Below are positions 60,917 through 64,000 of a DNA stretch of 64,000 nucleotides, piece by piece. The notes beneath the pieces are model-generated. The model saw only the letters and a program-made list of their open reading frames with translations. It did not search any database and had not been told where the DNA came from. Position 1 is the stretch's first letter, and each line of letters opens with the position of its first letter. A program made the translations under genes and the position numbers. Source of the stretch: Haliotis asinina (taxonomy: Eukaryota; Mollusca; Gastropoda; Lepetellida; Haliotidae); assembly GCF_037392515.1 (NCBI RefSeq), contig NC_090295.1, positions 12,357,001 to 12,421,000 of the forward strand. The letters run 5' to 3'.

Positions 60917-62367
60917 GCACACCGCACAGTTTTGGATCAACCGTTTATGCAGTGTAAATGTACATGATATGCAATATGACACCATGATCAAGGAAACATG
61001 GTTCAATGTACGCTAAATGTTTCAGCATTTTCGACTATCGGATCCTTCCTTATCGGTGCCAGCTTCGTGACGTGTGAAGCTCGACATATCGCCGTCGTGC
61101 TGTTGTGCTTTGCTGTCGGTGGTACTGGAGTCACCAGGGCTGGGTTTCCAGTTAACCATGTTGACATCGCTCCCAGGTTGGTACACGTCACGAACTGGCT
61201 GAAGAACGAACCTGAAAAACAGTGATTAAATGATTACAGGTCAGGAGGTTTCGTTTAGTAAGAGGAAACTGAACGCGTGGTCTGATTCAGAGAGGAACGC
61301 TGTCCTAACGATCACAAAAGGTCTTACCCAGATTAGATTAAATAAAAGCAATCTATCCTCAAGTACTTTGAATATTTGACTGCAGTGTTAGACAACGAAC
61401 GTGACATGTCATCTCACTAAAATTCCTTAATGCTTATGGTGTTGATCACTGGATTGTCTGGTCAGGACAACAAACAGGAGACGACATCTACCTGTCACTG
61501 GTCTATAGACAGGTCTATTGTTCATGTGTATACTGTTTCAGACACGCAGGTGTATTGTATGGCATAACGAACACTGTTGCTACAGTTCCTGGAATGGTTG
61601 CGCCGCTCGTGGCAGGGGCGTTAACCCCAAATGTAAGTCATACATATCCTCCACCATTCGTCATAACTCGCCCCTTTCCGTATCCTCCAAAAAGACATGA
61701 GTCGCTATTCGACTTGTCATGGAATAACACGTGTGGGCCGCGAATGATGCTCCACTTTAAGGCATCAAATCACAATGGTCTCTTTGGAATATAGTTTGGG
61801 ACTTGAAAGGTTGGAGTGTGGTGGGTGAAAATTTTCTTCTTGCTCGGGTGTCGTTGTTAGGCCGTTTTTACTCAGTGTGCACACTTATTATTCACGTTGT
61901 GCGAGTTTTAAGACACATGAAATAATGAATTTTTTTTAAATTTTAATTTTTATTATTTTTAAGAAATTCAATGGTTTTACGCCGATTTTAGCAATGTACC
62001 TGCAATATCACGGCGGAAGACACCAGTACTGAGCTTATTGCATTGTTCCCACTTGAGGAACAGAACCCCGCTGAATAAGCTACCTCATCGCATCCCAAGT
62101 ATTGAAGAAAAGTCTTACATGTGTAGATATACGAAGAAACATTTGTTTGTGTTTTTAATCTTTTGTCTGTCATTTGTTCAGAAAACGGCAGAGGAATGGC
62201 AGAACGTGTTCTACGTCTGTGCAGCGTTTTCTGTCCTGGGTTCCATCATGTTCCTAGCATTTGCTAAGGGGGAGGTCCAGCCTTGGGCTAGAGAGGCCGG
62301 AGACAGGGCAGCTGGAGAACACTCCAGCACTTACCGTGTCATGTATTCCCCCAAATCGCGACCATGA
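47409..62367 (+). CDS. Gene C: SLC17 family (sialin-like) anion transporter, 11 coding exons
   Basis: Third, more diverged member of the cluster, on the opposite strand. Exons: 47409-47436, 48813-49063, 49559-49792, 52592-52679, 53969-54064, 55402-55532, 56663-56812, 58031-58163, 61026-61176, 61542-61632, 62182-62367. All joins are AG/GT with the same phases as A and B, giving 512 residues. Motifs: [10 protein letters not shown] (Arg35), sequons NGS and NQT in the luminal loop, [82 protein letters not shown]. Gln179 replaces the TM4 His kept in A, B and sialin; Val167 and Ala171 replace two Glu of sialin. The donor of exon 5 is made by a SINE tail. A poly(A) hexamer lies 42 bp past the stop. 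Confidence 0.93.
47960..48040 (-). repeat. SINE fragment, 3' part
   Basis: AAAGCCGCACTCAGCAATATT to AACAGCATGAACATAAG. Confidence 0.75.
48380..48561 (-). repeat. SINE, long-head family, 5' truncated
   Basis: GTGAGTGAGTGAGTTTTAGTT to GCGTCTGACCACACG; gene C intron 1. Confidence 0.85.
48813..49063 (+). CDS. Gene C exon 2 (TM1 and luminal loop)
   Basis: 251 nt, acceptor GTTTCAG, donor GTAACA. Encodes [34 protein letters not shown] and a loop with NGS and NQT sequons that is unlike A and B apart from a conserved Cys. Confidence 0.94.
49285..49332. repeat. C-rich tract
   Basis: Near-homopolymer C run with a few T and A, in gene C intron 2. Confidence 0.9.
49559..49792 (+). CDS. Gene C exon 3 (TM2-TM4)
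   Basis: 234 nt in phase 0, acceptor CTTGCAG, donor GTAGGT. Encodes [38 protein letters not shown] and [11 protein letters not shown]. Confidence 0.95.
50363..51347. mobile_element. About 1 kb element with inverted ends and internal tandem units
   Basis: Ends ATATCCCCCCGGC and GCCGGGGGGATA are inverted. Inside are about five diverged direct units of 150-190 bp, each with a GAGACTA..TCCGAAACGTTTCCATGGAAACC block, followed by a (GGAC)n run at 51285-51304. Non-coding. Gene C intron 3. Confidence 0.65.
51348..52379. other. Gene C intron 3, nothing recognised
   Basis: AT-rich intron sequence without visible repeats. Confidence 0.5.
52380..52472. mobile_element. Short palindromic MITE-like element
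   Basis: GGGCCCCGTTCATCAACGCG at one end and AAGGAACGGGGCCC at the other, with GATCGTAAC / GCGCTACGATC in the arms. Gene C intron 3. Confidence 0.65.
52592..52679 (+). CDS. Gene C exon 4 (WAPPLER signature with Gln for His)
   Basis: 88 nt after a poly-T acceptor ending GGCAG, donor GTATGT. Encodes [20 protein letters not shown] and [10 protein letters not shown]. Gln179 takes the place of His in A and B. Confidence 0.94.
52911..53065. mobile_element. Decayed palindromic MITE of the same family
   Basis: Arms with CTCGTAAGCCTGAGATCCCGT and the inverse AGTTACGAGTTCTTAGATA; ends have drifted from the GTTTCACAAA consensus. Gene C intron 4. Confidence 0.6.
53066..53968. other. Gene C intron 4, nothing firm
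   Basis: A GTCTCGATTTCTCGAAAAAAA then CTTAAGTTAGAGTT stretch at 53205-53250 may be half of another palindromic element. Confidence 0.4.
53969..54064 (+). CDS. Gene C exon 5 (TM5)
   Basis: 96 nt, phase 1 to 1, acceptor CCACAG. Encodes [19 protein letters not shown] and [13 protein letters not shown]. The donor GTGAGTAAG is the first bases of an antisense SINE tail. Confidence 0.95.
54065..54187 (-). repeat. SINE, long-head family, supplying the gene C exon 5 splice donor
   Basis: Antisense tail GTGAGTAAGTGAGTAGTTTT starts exactly at the intron's first base, then ACGCCACAGTCAGC and the module down to GAGCATCGATCTGCG, where another repeat begins. Confidence 0.85.
54188..54532 (-). repeat. SINE, long-head family, with conserved 80-bp 3' flank
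   Basis: 54271-54532 is the SINE (GTGAGTGAGTGTAGTTTTACG to CTTCACGGATC). 54188-54270 (CAGTTTACATCAGTCGAACA onward) matches 40860-40935 in inverse and is not part of the usual consensus. Confidence 0.8.
54650..54807 (-). repeat. tRNA-derived SINE, different body
   Basis: In sense GACTGTGACATAGTGGTTAA then CATGAGTTCGAATCCAAG give A and B boxes; the body lacks the GCGGCGTAAAAC module. Confidence 0.6.
55402..55532 (+). CDS. Gene C exon 6 (TM6)
   Basis: 131 nt, phase 1 to 0, acceptor TTGCAG, donor GTAAGG. Encodes [20 protein letters not shown] and [13 protein letters not shown]. Confidence 0.95.
56013..56340 (-). repeat. SINE, long-head family, with extra head piece
   Basis: GTGAGCGAGCGAATTTAGGC to CTTCACGGGTC at 56280, then AGATATCAGATGAACAGA and a second head end GATCTTCAAGGGTTC. 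Confidence 0.8.
56663..56812 (+). CDS. Gene C exon 7 (central loop to TM7)
   Basis: 150 nt in phase 0, acceptor TTCTAG, donor GTATTG. Encodes [27 protein letters not shown] and [11 protein letters not shown]. Confidence 0.95.
56813..57226 (-). other. Protein-like open frame in gene C intron 7, antisense
   Basis: A minus-strand frame stays open for about 138 codons within the intron, with [35 protein letters not shown] and [16 protein letters not shown]. Composition looks like a real helical protein, but I know no family and see no neighbouring exons. A transposon fragment is possible. Confidence 0.2.
57612..57712. mobile_element. Short inverted-end element
   Basis: TTGTTCACTGGTCCCTCGGG at the left and CCCCTCGTGACCAGTGAACAA at the right form inverted ends around about 60 bp. 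Gene C intron 7. Confidence 0.55.
58031..58163 (+). CDS. Gene C exon 8 (TM8)
   Basis: 133 nt, acceptor CCTCAG, donor GTAAGT. Encodes [31 protein letters not shown] and VRKIMVVV. Confidence 0.94.
58202..59660. repeat. 79-bp minisatellite, about 18.5 units, in gene C intron 8
   Basis: Unit starts TAGCAGGGGTGAAACAGTCC and contains ACCACCGTACGGTTCGTATT and GTACAAGGCCTTCAGTTGAC. Successive starts at 58202, 58281 and 58360 give 79 bp. Unit variants recur with a 395-bp (five-unit) period, for example TAGCAAGGATG at 58595 and 58990, so there is higher-order structure. Confidence 0.95.
59908..60187 (-). repeat. SINE, tRNA-head family, interrupted
   Basis: (GTGA)n at 59908-59942, then unrelated sequence, then TTTTACTCCGGCAAGACAC, GAAGCGAACCCAGGTCTTCG and AACCACTTTTCTACCCCGTC. 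Confidence 0.6.
60660..60807 (-). repeat. SINE, tRNA-head family
   Basis: ATACCAGCAGTATCACGGCGG, GGGGAATCGAACCCGGGTC, AACCATTAGTCAACCTC. Confidence 0.8.
60848..60914. repeat. (CA)n microsatellite
   Basis: CACGCGCACGC leading into about 25 CA units. Gene C intron 8. Confidence 0.95.
61026..61176 (+). CDS. Gene C exon 9 (TM9-TM10)
   Basis: 151 nt, phase 1 to 2, acceptor TTTCAG, donor GTTGGT. Encodes [20 protein letters not shown] and ends [10 protein letters not shown] plus two bases. Confidence 0.93.
61542..61632 (+). CDS. Gene C exon 10 (TM10-TM11)
   Basis: 91 nt, phase 2 to 0, acceptor TTTCAG, donor GTAAGT. Split codon gives Arg, then [18 protein letters not shown] and [12 protein letters not shown]. 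Confidence 0.94.
61967..62085 (-). repeat. SINE, tRNA-head family, old
   Basis: ATGGTTTTACGCCGATTTTAG to CTGAATAAGCTACCTC; gene C intron 10. Confidence 0.7.
62182..62367 (+). CDS. Gene C exon 11 (TM12, tail, stop)
   Basis: 186 nt including TGA, acceptor GTTCAG. Encodes [28 protein letters not shown] and a short tail ending SPKSRP. The tail is closer to sialin in length than those of A and B. Confidence 0.95.
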   Translation, partial: KTAEEWQNVFYVCAAFSVLGSIMFLAFAKGEVQPWAREAGDRAAGEHSSTYRVMYSPKSRP

Positions 62368-62408
62368 TATAAACATATTATCATGAACTATGGAGATAAT
62401 TTTGTTGA

Positions 62409-62414
62409 AATAAA
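62409..62414 (+). terminator. Poly(A) signal of gene C
   Basis: AATAAA 42 bp after the stop codon, followed by T-rich sequence. Confidence 0.7.
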
Positions 62415-64000
62415 AACTGCCTCATTGTTCCTTACTTTTCTTATCTACTTTTTAATTTACAATTTTGTCAAATCTAAATTATTTTAAGTTCTCCGCTGAA
62501 GTAATGAAGTTTATTTAATATTCGTACTGGATTATGTCAGCTTCCCCTCAGAAATGTTCACATAAAAATCATAAAATCCAAAGGTTAGAGGGAAATGCTA
62601 CTTGGAGAACATGTTCGGAGGAATGTGTGGGATGGGGTTGGTGCGCACGCCACCTGTGGGTCCCCTTGTGACATCCCGAGATACAGTAGACATTAAGATG
62701 ATACTTTAGTGGGATGTTTCTACAAGGTTGTGTACCAACACCAGATTTCCGCCAATACCATTGCTCGAGACTCAAAGGACTCAGCATAATACTTAGCGCC
62801 AACGAAGTACTTATTCCAAAGATAAGATAAGTGTCTACGTATATTTCGGTCCTTTTGACTAATATCACAATGACTGACAAAACCATATTAAAATGTTTTA
62901 GTATTTTCACATGTAAATCTTGTTTTTTTAATCATTAATAATAACTTGGATACATACTGCGAGACACACGTCATTTTCAAACGTCGCTGAAATTGAGAAA
63001 AGATTATGATTTCGAATATTGTCTACATGTCACGAGGTCAATACTCTTCCAGAAATCCGACCTGTCATCATTCGGCCGATTCGGGTTTGAATCTGAAAAT
63101 CTGAATCATGATTTTTCAGTCGTACTCTCCGGAGTTATAGACCTGCCTTTGTCATGACACAAGACACTGCGGCGGTAATATCCTAAGAACATTTAGTCAA
63201 AATCATCGGTCCGGCGATACTAGTACTGCTGCTGATATGGGAAAAGCATTCTGCCATCCATATTTAAATAATACTTTAAACCACCAACAACAACCTTTTT
63301 TCAATAATGTGCACCCCCTTTCTTGAAAAGCTGTATTCGCCCCTGGTGATTGTTTACACACAATATCCATCTACTCGTGATGCAGTGTAGCAGATAAAAC
63401 ATACTTTGATAAAATAACAATGTGATACAATGAAGTTGTGTGTTGTAAAGTGAAGGGAAGAACGGATGAATAGAGAAAGAAAGTGCACCATTAAAATGGT
63501 GATCACATGGGGAAATATACATCTGTCACGTGGGTGCATGTTACGAAAGTATTAATAGACATAATGATAGTAACTTTAACGGCAAGTTCAGTGAAATAAC
63601 AAAAAAATATTGAATATACTTTATCTAATGCCAACCCAGAGGGCCACTAATTTCATTTTCGTTGCAACTAGTTATACACGTTTCGACTAAAACAATCCGG
63701 GACAGAAAACAGTTCGTTATAACGGCCATTTCGGTATAACCGTAGTTTACTGAAATGACAAAACATCGTAGACTATATTTGGAAAATATCTGACTGAAGC
63801 ACTAGACATTAATTCGTGAGACATCATTCGTTGAGGTGAAAACAATGTACGTATAAATTGCACTTGCCCACATATGATACTGTCCCTCTTGATACAAAAT
63901 GAAGACTAGTATATTCTTGCAATTGTTTTCAGAGACTAAACAATAATTTCAAATCACTATCGTGCGCTCACGTACATATCCTTGGAAACAACCATGATTA
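62415..64000. other. Downstream flank of gene C, nothing recognised
   Basis: AT-rich sequence without convincing exons; short frames only. Confidence 0.5.

Noticed and set aside
60803-61006. Cys-Val repeat frame
   Set aside because: Translation of the (CA)n microsatellite.

Overview
This 64 kb window is animal nuclear DNA, most likely from a gastropod mollusc, with an abalone (Haliotis) as the best guess. Genes have many short exons with GT-AG introns. The introns and intergenic DNA are filled with dozens of copies of two short interspersed repeats that end in an (ACTC)n tail and share the 3' module GCGGCGTAAAACTAAACTC, a repeat style I associate with abalone. No bacterial operon features, rRNA genes, CRISPR arrays or retroviral elements were seen.

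The coding content is dominated by three complete genes for SLC17 (sialin / vesicular glutamate transporter type) organic anion transporters, each with 11 coding exons. Gene A (minus, 21796 to 7664) and gene B (minus, 43653 to 28904) lie in tandem. Gene C (plus, 47409 to 62367) is head to head with B, with about 3.8 kb between the two start codons. I assembled all three by eye from splice sites and reading phase. The intron phases are the same at all ten junctions, the frames stay open, and the predicted proteins are 534, 518 and 512 residues. Exons 3 to 7 of A and B are nearly identical while the first and last exons differ strongly, which suggests gene conversion or recent partial homogenisation. 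All three lack the two acidic residues that I align with TM4 of human sialin, and C also has Gln where sialin, A and B have a TM4 His, so the substrate or coupling may differ from the textbook members.

Layout: 1-7400 is repeat-bearing flank with one unassigned open frame and one possible secreted-protein exon. 7400-21830 is gene A with a LINE reverse-transcriptase relic (9.8-10.4 kb), a 5S-rRNA-derived SINE (17.6-17.95 kb) and many SINEs. 21830-28070 is intergenic, with a fold-back element and a 1.7 kb minisatellite of 37-bp units. 28070-43660 is gene B; its intron 3 holds a 1.8 kb element with inverted ends that carries a possible small spliced gene on the other strand, and its intron 1 holds a decayed Tc1/mariner transposon and a large fold-back element. 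43660-47400 is the divergent B/C spacer with 28-bp and about 20-bp tandem repeats. 47400-62420 is gene C with a 1 kb fold-back/tandem element in intron 3 and an 18-copy 79-bp minisatellite in intron 8. 62420-64000 is featureless flank.

The most interesting signals are: a SINE tail that forms the 5' splice site of gene C exon 5; the altered TM4 residues; the 1.8 kb inverted-end element carrying mini-exons; a minisatellite grown inside the loop of a palindromic element; and a SINE whose 80 bp of 3' flank is shared by two distant copies. All positions were read by hand, so repeat ends may be off by a few bases.
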